The notes beneath the pieces are model-generated. The model had not been told where the DNA came from and searched no databases. It was given only the letters and a program-made list of their open reading frames with translations. This document shows, piece after piece, positions 1 through 9,456 of a stretch of 64,000 nt of DNA. Origin of the DNA: JAZBPO01 sp963691775. GTDB taxonomy: Bacteria; Pseudomonadota; Gammaproteobacteria; Pseudomonadales; Azotimanducaceae. Both the position numbers and the translations under genes were made by a program. The stretch's first letter is position 1. The number at the start of each line of letters is the position of its first letter. The stretch lies in assembly GCA_963691775.1 (NCBI GenBank), contig OY829369.1, positions 434,001-498,000 of the forward strand, read 5' to 3'.

Positions 1-323
1 ACCGCAGGCGGTATCAGAGGCTCATCCCCCTGCACGTTCACTACCAGCGTCTCGTCCCCCCAGGCCCGTGCCTCGACCACTTCGGCCAGGCGATCCGTGC
101 CGGAGGGATGGTCCGGGGACGTCATCACCGCAGGCGCTCCATAGGCCTGCGCTGCATCGAGGACACGCGCATCGTCGGTGGCGATCACCACCTCCTCCGC
201 ACCACTGTCGCAGGCACGCCGCCAGGCCTGGATGACCATCGGGACGCCGGCAACGTCCGCCAGCGGCTTACCCGGCAGGCGCGAGGACGCGTAACGGGCA
301 GGAATGACGACCTTGAAGCTCAT
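1..323 (-). CDS. kdsB: 3-deoxy-manno-octulosonate cytidylyltransferase (5' part only)
   Basis: Activates Kdo as CMP-Kdo for addition to lipid A in the cytoplasm. About 107 N-terminal residues are present and the gene runs off the left edge. Translation begins MSFKVVIPARYASSRLPGKP, the nucleotide-binding start of the KdsB family, followed by a VIATDD segment and NVQGDEP, both characteristic of the family. The ATG at 323-321 overlaps the upstream lpxK stop as ATGA, so the two are translationally coupled, which fits a shared lipopolysaccharide pathway. Confidence 0.95.
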   Translation of the reverse strand, partial: MSFKVVIPARYASSRLPGKPLADVAGVPMVIQAWRRACDSGAEEVVIATDDARVLDAAQAYGAPAVMTSPDHPSGTDRLAEVVEARAWGDETLVVNVQGDEPLIPPA

Positions 324-3190
324 GCAGGTTCCACCCTCCTTGCAGCATCCAGCGCAGCCACGCGGCGCGCGAGGGCCCTTTCCAGCCCGTCCCCGGGGCG
401 AACATCGACGGCGAGGGCATAGCATCGGGCCGCGAGCCTTGCGTGCTCGGGCGCCCCGATCCAGGAGCCGAAGCGGACGGCATCCTTCTCCGTGCACAGG
501 ATTGCTCGATCATCACCGAATTCTAAGGCCTCGGGGCCAACGGCCGCGTGATCCGCGAAGGCATGTGGAACGTGCTCGACCCCCGCGGCATCGAGCATGG
601 CAAAGAAGCCGTCCGGATGACCGATACCGGCGACGGCATGCACGCCCTGGAGGGCGTCGAGGGACACCTCCGCGCCGTCGGCGATGCGATAGCAGCGCAC
701 GGGCACGAGTTCGAAGCGCTCATGCGTTCGGGTGCATTCAGGAGCTCGCAGTTCGCCCTTGGACACAAGGAGATCAACCGAATCCAGCCGGGATGCGTCC
801 TCTCGAAGCGGCCCCGCGGGCATGCAGCGGCCGTTGCCGAGCCCGCGCATACCGTCGAGCAAAACGATCTCGAGGTCGCGAGCGAGGCCGTGGTGCTGAA
901 GGCCGTCATCGCTCAACACGACATCTACGTCCGGCGCCTGCGTCAGAAGCATACGCACCGCCTCGGCACGGTCCGGGGCGACCACGACCGGCATCTTTGT
1001 CCGCTGACTCAGCAGGCGCGCTTCGTCACCCACGGCTTCGACCGACGTATGCGCCGTGACGCGGCGGGGGGCGGTCACATGACCACCGTATCCGCGCGCA
1101 ACGATGCCCGGCGTCCAGCCCCGCTCGCGCAGCCAGGTCGCAAGCCAGATCACGAATGGAGTCTTTCCGGTCCCGCCTACGGTGAGGTTTCCGATGACGA
1201 TGACCGGGACAGGTGCGCGCCAGCCCTTCCCCCGACGTCTGCGCCATTTTGCGATCCAGCCCGTGAGTGTGCCAAGTGGCGCAGCCACGGCGCTCAAGCG
1301 GGATGTGCCGTACCAGCTCTCCAGCACCCGCTGCTCGATCGAATCGCGGAGCGGTCTGACCTTTTCGATGGGCGCTCGCATGCCGTCATGGTCCGGCTGC
1401 GCGACCTCTTCGCTGACGGGAACGCGCGCCGGCTGTGATTCGCGCTCGAAGTGTCGCCACAGCGCCGCGTAGGCTCCATTCGCAGCCAGCAATTCGGTGT
1501 GCCCTCCCTGCTCGACGATCCGCCCCTCATCGAGCACGACAATCGAGTCAGCCGCCTCCACGGTGGACAGCCGGTGCGCGATCACGATCGTCGTCCGACC
1601 CTCCGTGACGGCCTCAAGCGCTTCATGCAGACGCGCCTCTGATTCGGCGTCCAGGGCTGAAGTCGCCTCGTCGAGGATGAGGATCGGCGCATCCTTCAGC
1701 AGCGCGCGCGCAATGGCAATGCGTTGCCGCTGACCGCCGGAGAGCAGCACCCCATCCTCGCCGATCCGCGTCTGCATGCCTTCGGGCAGCGCATCGATGA
1801 AGTCGAGCGCCTGTGCCCGCTCCGCCGCAGCGCGAATTGCCGGGGGCGAAGCGCCCACCAGCATTCCGTAGGCGATGTTGTGTTCGATCGTGTCGTCGAG
1901 CAGTACGGCGTCCTGTCCCACGTAGGCGATCTGACGACGGAGATCATGGAGCGCATAGTCCCCGAGGGGCCGCCCGTCGAGACGAATCGCACCCCGATCG
2001 GGTTCATGAAACCTGGGCAGGAGGCTGGCAAGCGTTGACTTGCCGCTGCCCGAACGGCCGACCAGCGCAGTTGTCGAACCAGCAGGAACTTCAAGGTTGA
2101 TATCTTCCAGCACGGGATGTGCGGCGTCGTAGCCGAAGCACACGCCCTCAAAGCGAAGCGCCCCGCGCGCACGCTCGATTGCTACACCACCGCCATCCGG
2201 TTCCGGCAGCACGTCGAGCTGCTCGAACACATCCTCAGCCGCCGCAAGACCGCGCTGAATCACCGGATTGATCTGGGAGAGCTGCCGGATCGGCTTGGCA
2301 AGCAGACCCGCAGCAGTAATGAAACCGACCACGTCTCCACCAGACATGCCGGCGAGAAAGACTGGATCAAGGATCAACCAGACGAGGCTCGCGAGCGCCA
2401 TTGCCACCAACAGCTGAATGACCGGAGTGGACACGGCCCGCGTGGCGGCCATGCGCAAGTCCTGGCGCATGTTCAACGCACTCGCGTCCTCGAAGCGGTC
2501 CCGCTCATACGTCTCTGCACCGTAGATGCGAATCTCGCGATGAGACGCCACAGCCTCGGACGCACGCTGCGTGACGTCCCCCATCGCAGTCTGGATGCGG
2601 CGGGCGATCCGCCGAAAGCGCCGGGAAGCAATCGCCACGACAAGCGCAATCACCGGGGCCACGAGGAGGAATGCCAGCGTCAGACGCCAGTTGATCCACA
2701 GCATCCAGCTTGTCAGCGCGATCACCGTAAGCCCTTCACGCGCGATGACCTCCAGCGCCTTGCTTGCGGCGCCGGTCACCTGCGCAACAGTGAAGGTCGC
2801 CCGCGAAACGAGATGTCCGCGCGCACTCCGCTCGAGGAACGCCACCGGCAACGTCAGCAATCCTTCGAAGAGCAGCACTCGCAGGCGGTGGACCACCGAG
2901 AAGGATACGCGGGCGAGAAAGTACTGGCCCACGAAACCGCCTAGGCCACGCGCCGCAACCGTCAAGATCATGCCAAGGGGCAAGAGAACGCGCGCTCGCG
3001 AGGTATCTTCTCCCTCCGCAAAGGCGCGCACCGTATCGACCGTGGCGCCAAGCAACTCAGTGAAGCCCACCTGAGAGATCGCATAGATACCGAAGCCGAC
3101 AAAGCTGGCGAGGAGGAAGTGAAGAAACGGTCGAACGTGCGAAAGCAGGCGCGGATAGACGCTTTGCGCAGCACCCGCCGCGCGTTTCAC
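320..3190 (-). CDS. msbA-lpxK: MsbA lipid A flippase fused to LpxK tetraacyldisaccharide 4'-kinase
   Basis: A single 956-codon frame carries two proteins that are normally separate. Residues 1 to about 580 are an ABC exporter of the MsbA type: membrane segments in the first 300 residues, Walker A GRSGSGKST at 378-386, signature LSGGQ at 483-487 and Walker B ILILDE at 503-508. It flips lipid A-core across the inner membrane. From about residue 604 (ATG at 1381) the protein is LpxK, with SWYG, then GNLTVGGTGKTP around 667-678 as its ATP-binding loop, and DDGLQHH near 761-767. LpxK phosphorylates the lipid A precursor at the 4' position. The linker (580-605) is short and polar, with no stop. Internal initiation at residue 604 is possible but I see no strong ribosome-binding site. 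Start overlaps the exbD stop and stop overlaps kdsB, both ATGA. Confidence 0.93.
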   Translation of the reverse strand: MKRAAGAAQSVYPRLLSHVRPFLHFLLASFVGFGIYAISQVGFTELLGATVDTVRAFAEGEDTSRARVLLPLGMILTVAARGLGGFVGQYFLARVSFSVVHRLRVLLFEGLLTLPVAFLERSARGHLVSRATFTVAQVTGAASKALEVIAREGLTVIALTSWMLWINWRLTLAFLLVAPVIALVVAIASRRFRRIARRIQTAMGDVTQRASEAVASHREIRIYGAETYERDRFEDASALNMRQDLRMAATRAVSTPVIQLLVAMALASLVWLILDPVFLAGMSGGDVVGFITAAGLLAKPIRQLSQINPVIQRGLAAAEDVFEQLDVLPEPDGGGVAIERARGALRFEGVCFGYDAAHPVLEDINLEVPAGSTTALVGRSGSGKSTLASLLPRFHEPDRGAIRLDGRPLGDYALHDLRRQIAYVGQDAVLLDDTIEHNIAYGMLVGASPPAIRAAAERAQALDFIDALPEGMQTRIGEDGVLLSGGQRQRIAIARALLKDAPILILDEATSALDAESEARLHEALEAVTEGRTTIVIAHRLSTVEAADSIVVLDEGRIVEQGGHTELLAANGAYAALWRHFERESQPARVPVSEEVAQPDHDGMRAPIEKVRPLRDSIEQRVLESWYGTSRLSAVAAPLGTLTGWIAKWRRRRGKGWRAPVPVIVIGNLTVGGTGKTPFVIWLATWLRERGWTPGIVARGYGGHVTAPRRVTAHTSVEAVGDEARLLSQRTKMPVVVAPDRAEAVRMLLTQAPDVDVVLSDDGLQHHGLARDLEIVLLDGMRGLGNGRCMPAGPLREDASRLDSVDLLVSKGELRAPECTRTHERFELVPVRCYRIADGAEVSLDALQGVHAVAGIGHPDGFFAMLDAAGVEHVPHAFADHAAVGPEALEFGDDRAILCTEKDAVRFGSWIGAPEHARLAARCYALAVDVRPGDGLERALARRVAALDAARRVEPA

Positions 3191-3606
3191 GGCTCGTCCG
3201 TCGGTCGAGTCGCAATCCGCACGCGCTCGAAGCCGAGCTGGCCGGCGGCATCCATCACGCGAATCACAGACTGCATCGGTGCGCCGGCATCCGAAGTGAT
3301 CACCATCGGCTGTTCGGAATCGTTCCGCGACGCATCCTGCAGCGCGTCACGCACCGTCGCGATCGCTCGATCGGCCAAGGGCTGCCCGTTGACGGCGTAG
3401 TCGCCCTCCGCGCTCACGATCACCTGCACAGGCTCTTGGGGCTCTGCGACAGCTTCTGTCTCCGCCTCGGGCAACTCCAGAGACAATCGACCCTCCTGTA
3501 CGAAGGTCGTCGTGACCATAAAGAAGATGAGCAGGAGAAACACGACGTCGATCAGGGGTGTCAGGTCAACGGACATTTCCGGCGCGCGGCGCCGTTGAAA
3601 CTTCAT
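3187..3606 (-). CDS. exbD: ExbD-type biopolymer transport protein
   Basis: 139 residues, normal for ExbD/TolR. A short cytoplasmic arm precedes a single membrane helix with the family motif LTPLIDVVFLLLIFFMV; Asp20 is the expected proton-carrying residue. A periplasmic domain follows. It pairs with the ExbB-like channel encoded immediately upstream (ATGA overlap) to harvest proton motive force. Its position between exbB and msbA-lpxK matches an arrangement common in gammaproteobacteria, but no TonB is encoded nearby, so the partner served is unknown. Confidence 0.92.
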   Translation of the reverse strand: MKFQRRRAPEMSVDLTPLIDVVFLLLIFFMVTTTFVQEGRLSLELPEAETEAVAEPQEPVQVIVSAEGDYAVNGQPLADRAIATVRDALQDASRNDSEQPMVITSDAGAPMQSVIRVMDAAGQLGFERVRIATRPTDEP

Positions 3607-4283
3607 TCCGTCAAGGCGCCCGACGACGGCCGGGGCGCTTGAGGCGTCTGCGCCGGCACGCGGCTCTGCACCGCCCGCTCGTCATCAGCGTTCAGCAGTT
3701 CCACGAGCTTGTTTGCCTCCTGCTCCATGGTGAGCACAAGATCATCGACGCGACGGGTAAAGAAACGATGAAACGTGAGTGCGGGAATCGCGACGCTGAT
3801 TCCCGCCGCCGTGGTGATCAGCGCTTCCGAGATTCCGCCTGCGAGCTGGTTCGGATCACCCGTGCCCTCGAAACGAATCACATTAAAGACTTCGATCATG
3901 CCGATGACGGTGCCAAGGAGACCAAGCAGAGGCGCAATGCCCGCGACCGTGCCGAGCGCAGTCAGGTAGCGCTCGAGATCATGCAGCACCTGCCCCGCAG
4001 CCTCCTCGACGCTTTCCTTCATGGCCCCCCTTCCTCGCCGGTGGTTGACGAGCACGGCGGCAAGGATTTCCCCAAGCGGAGAACCCATGCGCAACTGCTT
4101 CAGGCGCTTACTGTCGAGCTCATCCTTCTTCAGCCAACCCCAAACTGTCGCAAGCGTGTGCCGCGGCGCAACACGCGAGGGGCTCAGCGTCCACAGGCGC
4201 TCGACGCAGATCGCGGCTGCGAGCACCGAGCAGAGGATGATCGGCGCCATCAGCCAACCACCGGACTGGACGATCTCGAGCAC
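3603..4283 (-). CDS. exbB: ExbB/TolQ/MotA-family proton channel
   Basis: 226 residues with an N-terminal membrane helix (about 10-27), a cytoplasmic region, and the conserved helix containing APLLGLLGTVIGMIEVFN followed by GISEALITTAAGISVAIPAL, which are the third and fourth helices of the ExbB/TolQ fold. It forms the pentameric channel around the ExbD dimer. First gene of the exbB-exbD-msbA:lpxK-kdsB run. The 80 bp upstream, to the next gene, contains no clear terminator. Confidence 0.92.
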   Translation of the reverse strand: MLEIVQSGGWLMAPIILCSVLAAAICVERLWTLSPSRVAPRHTLATVWGWLKKDELDSKRLKQLRMGSPLGEILAAVLVNHRRGRGAMKESVEEAAGQVLHDLERYLTALGTVAGIAPLLGLLGTVIGMIEVFNVIRFEGTGDPNQLAGGISEALITTAAGISVAIPALTFHRFFTRRVDDLVLTMEQEANKLVELLNADDERAVQSRVPAQTPQAPRPSSGALTE

Positions 4284-4363
4284 GCGGGTCTTCCTTCAGC
4301 AGGCTCGTGGGATGGGCGGCGAATGTATCACAGCACTGCCATTCAGCTGCTGTCACTGCGCCC

Positions 4364-5530
4364 TCAGAACCGCTCCGCGAGCCAGGGGGTGAGAAACCGA
4401 TTCTCGGGGTCGTAGCCTTGCCGGCACTCAACGAAGTCACGATGGCGCGGATACAAGTCAACAAGCGCCTCGCGATCTAGCGAGTGGCACTTTCCCCAGT
4501 GCGGTCTGCCGCCGTAGGCGCGCAAGATTGGCTCAGCCAGCTCGAACAGCGGCGCCGGATCGCGGCGCGCATCCTGGTGCACCGAGATTGCCGCCACTTC
4601 GGCGCCTGCGGTTGGCGAGAGCCAACCCGAGTCGCCCGCGAGAATGCGATACTCGATCGGCCATGGGAGCTTCGGAAATGCATCAAGGAGCGCGGCCCGC
4701 AGCTCAGCAAAACACGCGAGTCCCTCGCCCGACGGCACCGAGAACTCGAGTTCGTTGAAGCGCGCTTCACGGGCCGAGGGGAACACTTGCCAGCACGCGC
4801 CCCATCGTTCACCCGTATCGCCGAACGGAATCTCATCGAGCTGCGCAGCGTCCGGCACCTCGATCTCGGACAGGGTCTTGGCGATGCTCACGTCTCCCCG
4901 CGGGACCCACCAGAATTCGTGATGCCGGTGCTCGTCTGCCCGCGCCTCGAACGCTTCGATGGTCGCCTCCGAGGATTCCATCCAGTTGCGCTCGTGCAGG
5001 CCGTAGAGAGGACGGGTGCGCATCTCGATGTGCGTGGTGACTCCGAGCATGCCCATGGACACCCGGGCGGCGTCGAGGGTGTCCGGGTCCTCGATCCGCC
5101 GCGGCACGCCGGTCCCATCGACCAATTCCATCGCCGCGACCGCCGACGACAGGCTGCCGAGACCACGTCCCGTTCCATGTGTACCGGTCGCGACGGCCCC
5201 CGCCAGCGCCTGTCGGTCGATGTCTCCCTGATTCAGAAGTGCTCGCCCGCGTGCCGCAAGGAGGGGGCCGAGAGCGTGGATCGGCGTTCCGGCGCGGATC
5301 CGTGCGACGTCTCCCACGACCGTTTCAAGCCCATGCATCTCTTGGAGAGAAAGAAGACGATCGCCCGGCGCCCAGAACGGTACGAAGGAATGCCCACTGC
5401 CGACGACGCGCAGACGTTCATCGGCCGCAAGGCCAAGCACGCAGGCGCTGACGCTGTCTGCGTCCTTGGGACACTGCAGGATTGCATCCGGACACCGAAT
5501 CGCGCCGGACCAGTTCTGCCATCCGGTCAC
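4364..5530 (-). CDS. FAD-linked oxidase, D-arabinono-1,4-lactone oxidase family
   Basis: A sugar-lactone oxidase-like flavoprotein. Near the N-terminus GSGHSF (44-49 from the chosen start) matches the loop in which His covalently binds FAD in this family; GTHGTG (116-121) is the second FAD motif; the C-terminal ALO domain ends with HWGK followed by a conserved Pro/Arg-rich stretch near the C-terminus. I chose the GTG at 5530 because it overlaps the upstream stop as GTGA; a GTG at 5560 would add ten residues overlapping the previous gene. The true substrate cannot be read from sequence; bacterial homologues include aldonolactone and alditol oxidases. Confidence 0.85.
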   Translation of the reverse strand: MTGWQNWSGAIRCPDAILQCPKDADSVSACVLGLAADERLRVVGSGHSFVPFWAPGDRLLSLQEMHGLETVVGDVARIRAGTPIHALGPLLAARGRALLNQGDIDRQALAGAVATGTHGTGRGLGSLSSAVAAMELVDGTGVPRRIEDPDTLDAARVSMGMLGVTTHIEMRTRPLYGLHERNWMESSEATIEAFEARADEHRHHEFWWVPRGDVSIAKTLSEIEVPDAAQLDEIPFGDTGERWGACWQVFPSAREARFNELEFSVPSGEGLACFAELRAALLDAFPKLPWPIEYRILAGDSGWLSPTAGAEVAAISVHQDARRDPAPLFELAEPILRAYGGRPHWGKCHSLDREALVDLYPRHRDFVECRQGYDPENRFLTPWLAERF

Positions 5531-6726
5531 CAGCCGCAGCCTCGCGCGGCCACCGGCCACAGCTCCATCACATTCCCCCCGCGCGCCGCATAGATCCAGT
5601 CATGGAGATTCACCGTGGGATCGCAATGCGAGGTCATGAAGCGCAGTCGATCACCCACCGCGAGATCCGGAGCACCCTCGCGCAGAGACAAGATGCCGTG
5701 CTCATCGCCACCGAAGTGATAGCGCACGCCAGATAGGTGCGCGCCTTCAGCCGTGAGCGCTACCGGGCGAGACGTATCGGATGCAAAGGTCTTGATCCCG
5801 CCATCAACGGTGATCGCGCCCGCACGCGGTCGACTGACCGCAGTGACATGCACGGTCAATGCGGGCTCGAAGACCTCGAAGCGCTGCGCGTTGCCGAAGT
5901 GAAGCGCCGCGTACTCCTCGTCCATGAACGCATAAGACCCACACTGGAGATCGGTAAACCCCGCGCCGTTTTCCAGCGGGCGGGAATCAATGTCGTGCGT
6001 CCCCGTGCCGCCGCCGGTGAACACCGTGACCGGATGCCCGTCTGCTTCGATGAGTGCAGCGGTCTCTCGCCCGGCGGCGAGGGCCAAGCGTGCACCATCG
6101 ATGCGCTCGTCGTGCCCTTGAAGATGCTGCAGCTGCCCGGAATATTGCTGCAGGCCTGCGAATCGAACCCCGGGCGTCCGGGCAATGTGCCGCACCAATT
6201 CGAGAGCGGGCCCGCCCCGCGCGATGCCAGTTCGGCCCATATCCGGATCCAGATCGACAATCACCGTGAGCTCGATCCCGGCCGCGCTCGCGGCCGCACC
6301 GATGCGTGAGACGACGGCTGCATCGTCCACGACCGACCACACCTCATGGCCTGCGGCGACCAGTTCAACGAGGCGGCGCACCGCACCGGCCGTAACCACA
6401 GGCGAAGTGATCAAGATACGGTCGATGCCCGCGGCGGCCATGACTTCCGCCTCCGCGAGCTTCGCCGTGCAGATGCCCACGGCCCCACGTTCAAGCTGAC
6501 GCTTCGCGACCTCGGGGCACTTGTGCATCTTTGCGTGCGGCCGCAGCCCGACGCCACGGCGGGCAAGGAAATCAGCCATGTGGTCGAGGTTGCGCTCGAG
6601 CGCATCGAGGTCCAGGACAAGCGCCGGCGTTGGAATCTCCGCCACCGGAACGGGTGCCTGGAGCACAACGGTGTCCCTCGCCCGGCGGGTCTGCGCGCGT
6701 AGATGTGCGTCGAGCTCTGTCTGCAT
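5527..6726 (-). CDS. D-threonine aldolase / D-serine dehydratase-like PLP enzyme
   Basis: 399 residues with an alanine-racemase-type barrel. IPTPALVLDLDAL opens the domain; Lys66 in RPHAKMHK is the expected PLP-binding lysine. Near the C-terminus SHCDPTVNLHD supplies the His and Cys that bind the metal in D-threonine aldolase and D-serine dehydratase. It probably cleaves or deaminates a D-hydroxy amino acid. A GGAAGG ribosome-binding site lies about 9 bases before the ATG. It is coupled to the lactone-oxidase-like gene by a GTGA overlap; a shared pathway is possible but unproven. The gene diverges from the EAL-like gene at 6852, and the 125 bp between must hold both promoters. Confidence 0.86.
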   Translation of the reverse strand: MQTELDAHLRAQTRRARDTVVLQAPVPVAEIPTPALVLDLDALERNLDHMADFLARRGVGLRPHAKMHKCPEVAKRQLERGAVGICTAKLAEAEVMAAAGIDRILITSPVVTAGAVRRLVELVAAGHEVWSVVDDAAVVSRIGAAASAAGIELTVIVDLDPDMGRTGIARGGPALELVRHIARTPGVRFAGLQQYSGQLQHLQGHDERIDGARLALAAGRETAALIEADGHPVTVFTGGGTGTHDIDSRPLENGAGFTDLQCGSYAFMDEEYAALHFGNAQRFEVFEPALTVHVTAVSRPRAGAITVDGGIKTFASDTSRPVALTAEGAHLSGVRYHFGGDEHGILSLREGAPDLAVGDRLRFMTSHCDPTVNLHDWIYAARGGNVMELWPVAARGCGW

Positions 6727-6851
6727 GAAAAAGACCCTTCCGCAATGCTTGGATAATCCGGGGCCAGGGTGTCGACATCAACCCGTAACCCTTTCATGTA
6801 TGAACGCACGGGCATAGACTCCGCGCCGCCCTGGGGGCTCCGGATCCGATC

Positions 6852-8045
6852 ATGGCCTCGCACTTCGACGTAGAACTCTACGAACAGGAACTTCGTACCG
6901 GCCATTTGCGGCTGCGCGCGGCCCGCGGTGGTCGCGCAGTGGAGGTAGAAGGGCTGTCTCTCGGCAGTCGATTCGAACCACTGTACTCGCGCGCACACGG
7001 ACGGCCCGTGGGTCATCGCGCGGTGCTCGAAGTATGGCTCGGGCAGGAGCGCCTCGGTGCCGACCGCGCGCGCAATGAACTCCGCGAGCGGCGTTGCGAG
7101 GACCGCGCTCGTGCGCTCAGCGCCGGCCTGCACATGGGCAACTACGCCGAACAGGAAGATCGGGGCTGGCTGCTTCTGGGGCTGCCTGACGAGGTTGTGC
7201 GCTATCCGAGCCTCTGGCCACCCCTGCCGCAGGATCTTTTCTCCAGCGCTGGTTACGCGCCGCACCATATCGTCCTTGAAATCCGTGCGGAAGCGGCCGG
7301 CTCCGAACAGGCCGCCGACTTCGTGCGCTATCACCGCGAGCTCGGCTTCGCCGTCGCACTGTCCGAATTCGGCGATCGATATGCGGATCTGTCGCGAATC
7401 TGGAGCACTCGGCCGGACATTGTCAGCATCTCGCCGCGCGGTCTGAGCGCAGGCGCAGGCGATCACTTCCAGCGCGTGCTGGGAGCGCTCGCGCGCGTGC
7501 TTCATGAGTGCGGCGCCATGGTCGCCGTGCGCGACGTGGACGATCCGGACACGCTGAATCGGGTACTGGGCACGGACGCGGACCTCCTAGAAGGTACCCG
7601 TGCAGATGCGCTCTCGGACCCCGGGCTCAGCCAGCCTGCGGCAGGCGCGCTTGGCGGACTGCGCGAACGCGTCGCCGCGTGCAGCAACGCCATTGCAGAC
7701 GGAGACGTGTTCGAGGTGGCCTGCGAGGCACTTCTAGGCGAAGAAACCGTGCTTCGCTGCTATCTGCTGGATGGCCAGGGCACTCAGCTCACGGACAATC
7801 TGTCACGCATCGGACAACGCTCCGATCCGCGCTTCTGGCCGCTTGCGAACGCGGTCGGCGCAAACTGGGCGCATCGCCCCTATTTTCGCAGCGCCGTCGC
7901 CCATCCGGGCCAGGTCATGATGACCGAGCCGTATTTTTCCCTCCCCGATGGCCACCACTGCCTGACCCTCGCCATCGCGTTCGAGGACGAAGGACAGCGG
8001 CTGGTGCTCTGCTGCGACGTCGCTGAAAGCAACATCAGCCCCTGA
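6852..8045 (+). CDS. Degenerate EAL-domain protein with C-terminal Cache-like sensor domain
   Basis: 397 residues, no signal peptide or membrane helix. Residues about 35-255 follow the EAL phosphodiesterase pattern: FEPLY..., then AVLE (57-60) where the catalytic E-A-L should be, LEIRA (142-146) for LEITE, and SEFGD (171-175) for DDFG, followed by SRIWSTRPDIVSI. The metal-binding residues are largely replaced, so I expect no c-di-GMP hydrolysis. Residues about 275-395 resemble a Cache/PDC sensor: WAHRPYF then TEPYFS. A cytoplasmic EAL-Cache combination suggests ligand sensing or protein scaffolding. Convergent with galU. Confidence 0.75.
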   Translation: MASHFDVELYEQELRTGHLRLRAARGGRAVEVEGLSLGSRFEPLYSRAHGRPVGHRAVLEVWLGQERLGADRARNELRERRCEDRARALSAGLHMGNYAEQEDRGWLLLGLPDEVVRYPSLWPPLPQDLFSSAGYAPHHIVLEIRAEAAGSEQAADFVRYHRELGFAVALSEFGDRYADLSRIWSTRPDIVSISPRGLSAGAGDHFQRVLGALARVLHECGAMVAVRDVDDPDTLNRVLGTDADLLEGTRADALSDPGLSQPAAGALGGLRERVAACSNAIADGDVFEVACEALLGEETVLRCYLLDGQGTQLTDNLSRIGQRSDPRFWPLANAVGANWAHRPYFRSAVAHPGQVMMTEPYFSLPDGHHCLTLAIAFEDEGQRLVLCCDVAESNISP

Positions 8046-8069
8046 GCGAGCAGACTGGCAGCCTTCCCA

Positions 8070-8897
8070 TCAACCTCCATACAGATGCTTGAAGACGTGG
8101 TTGGTGGCTTCGACGAAGCCTGGGACGGAACCGCAGTCAAAGCGCTGCCCCTCGAACTTGTACGCCATGACACAGCTCTCGTTTGCCTGAGTGAGCAGCG
8201 CGTCGGTGATCTGCACCTCGCCGTTCTTGCCCGGCGGCGTACGTTCGATGATGTCGAAGATGTCGGGCGTAAGGAGGTAGCGCCCGATGACCGCAAGGTT
8301 TGAAGGGGCGTCCTCGGGCTTCGGCTTCTCGACCATATTGGTCACGCGAACAATGTTGTCGCTGATCGCGTCGCCCGCAACGACGCCATAGGCGCCGATG
8401 TCTTCCTTCGGAACCTCCATGACGGCGACGATGCTGCAGCGGAACTGACGGTAGAGCCGGACCATCTGGGCGAGTACGCCGTCGCCGCCGGTATTGAGGC
8501 AGAGATCGTCGGCGAGCACGACGCCGAAGGGTTCATCCCCCACCAGGCGCCGCCCCATGAGAATCGCGTGGCCCAGCCCTTTCATCTCGTTCTGGCGCGT
8601 GTATGAAAAGGTTGCATCGTTCATGAGGGCGCGGATTCCCTCGAGCAGATTCTCCTTGCCGGAGCCGGCAATCTCCTGCTCCAGCTCGTAGCTGATGTCG
8701 AAGTGGTCCTCCAATGCACGCTTGCCGCGTCCGGTCACGAAACAGCAATCCGTCAAACCCGCCTCCACCGCTTCCTCCACGCCGTACTGGACAAGCGGCT
8801 TGTTGACGATGGGCAGGATTTCCTTGGGCATCGCCTTCGTCGCAGGAAGAAAGCGAGTGCCGTAGCCGGCGACAGGGAAGAGACATTTCGTGATCAT
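8070..8897 (-). CDS. galU: UTP-glucose-1-phosphate uridylyltransferase
   Basis: Makes UDP-glucose for polysaccharide and lipopolysaccharide synthesis. 275 residues from ATG at 8897: MITKCLFPVAGYGTRFLPAT is the nucleotide-binding start, followed by KAMPKEILPIV. Further landmarks are a GLGHAI motif and LADDL. An in-frame upstream start at 9071 would add 58 residues unlike the family, and GGAGCG sits before the 8897 ATG, so I reject the longer form. Confidence 0.96.
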   Translation of the reverse strand: MITKCLFPVAGYGTRFLPATKAMPKEILPIVNKPLVQYGVEEAVEAGLTDCCFVTGRGKRALEDHFDISYELEQEIAGSGKENLLEGIRALMNDATFSYTRQNEMKGLGHAILMGRRLVGDEPFGVVLADDLCLNTGGDGVLAQMVRLYRQFRCSIVAVMEVPKEDIGAYGVVAGDAISDNIVRVTNMVEKPKPEDAPSNLAVIGRYLLTPDIFDIIERTPPGKNGEVQITDALLTQANESCVMAYKFEGQRFDCGSVPGFVEATNHVFKHLYGG

Positions 8898-9456
8898 GAC
8901 GCGCTCCGAACGTTGTGAGGGTCGGTTTCGGACACGGATCGAGAGCCCCGCCGACCATGTTGCGTGGGTCAACGCCGAGCACGGCGCTCGGCTAGGCGTG
9001 AAGCAATACGATGCAAACACGCGCACCGCGTGCACTGTCCGCATCATCGAACGCAAAGTCGAGACCTGCATGCGACATCACCGGAGGGTCAGCGACAACC
9101 GCGCGCAGCGTCACGAGTGCCTGCGCTACCGCCAAGCATTCGCCGGCTGTGAACCTCGCGTATGGCCGGAAGGTGGGCAAGCGTCCCGCCATGGGCAAGT
9201 GCATCCTGACCCTACGCTCGCCGCCGCACCGGGAGCGGACGGCGATGATCGAATCAGGCGATGTGCACGTCACCGCATTGCTCGTCACGACCGCGCCCCC
9301 GGCATCATTCACGGCCGCAGCAAGGTCTGCGCCCCGATCGGCGCTCGGGCGCTGATCACCCAGGCAGACTTCTCAGGACGCTTCGTGGCAGCGCCTGTGG
9401 GCGCGCAACACGTCGATAACACGTGCGTGGGGATTGGCTGCTCGCCAGATCGAGGA
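8898..9456 (-). other. Weakly coding region, possible gene relic
   Basis: No recognisable gene. On the minus strand a frame at 9312-8992 (about 106 codons from a GTG) has plausible composition, for example AGECLAVAQALVTLRAVVAD, and is open upstream to about 9375, but has no convincing start and matches no family I know. The opposite strand has a longer open frame (8890-9693) that is rich in Arg, His and Cys, typical of a shadow frame. I read it as a decayed or very divergent gene between galU and the short frame at 9457. Confidence 0.3.

Noticed and set aside
304..1438. Long plus-strand frames opposite msbA-lpxK
   Set aside because: Arg-, His- and Pro-rich shadows of the minus-strand coding frame; no start signals or family features.
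2117..2944. 275-codon plus-strand frame opposite msbA
   Set aside because: Mirrors the real msbA membrane domain; basic and His-rich, no family match.
6411..7505. 364-codon minus-strand frame
   Set aside because: Overlaps the opposite EAL-like gene and the D-threonine-aldolase-like gene in another frame; not coherent protein.
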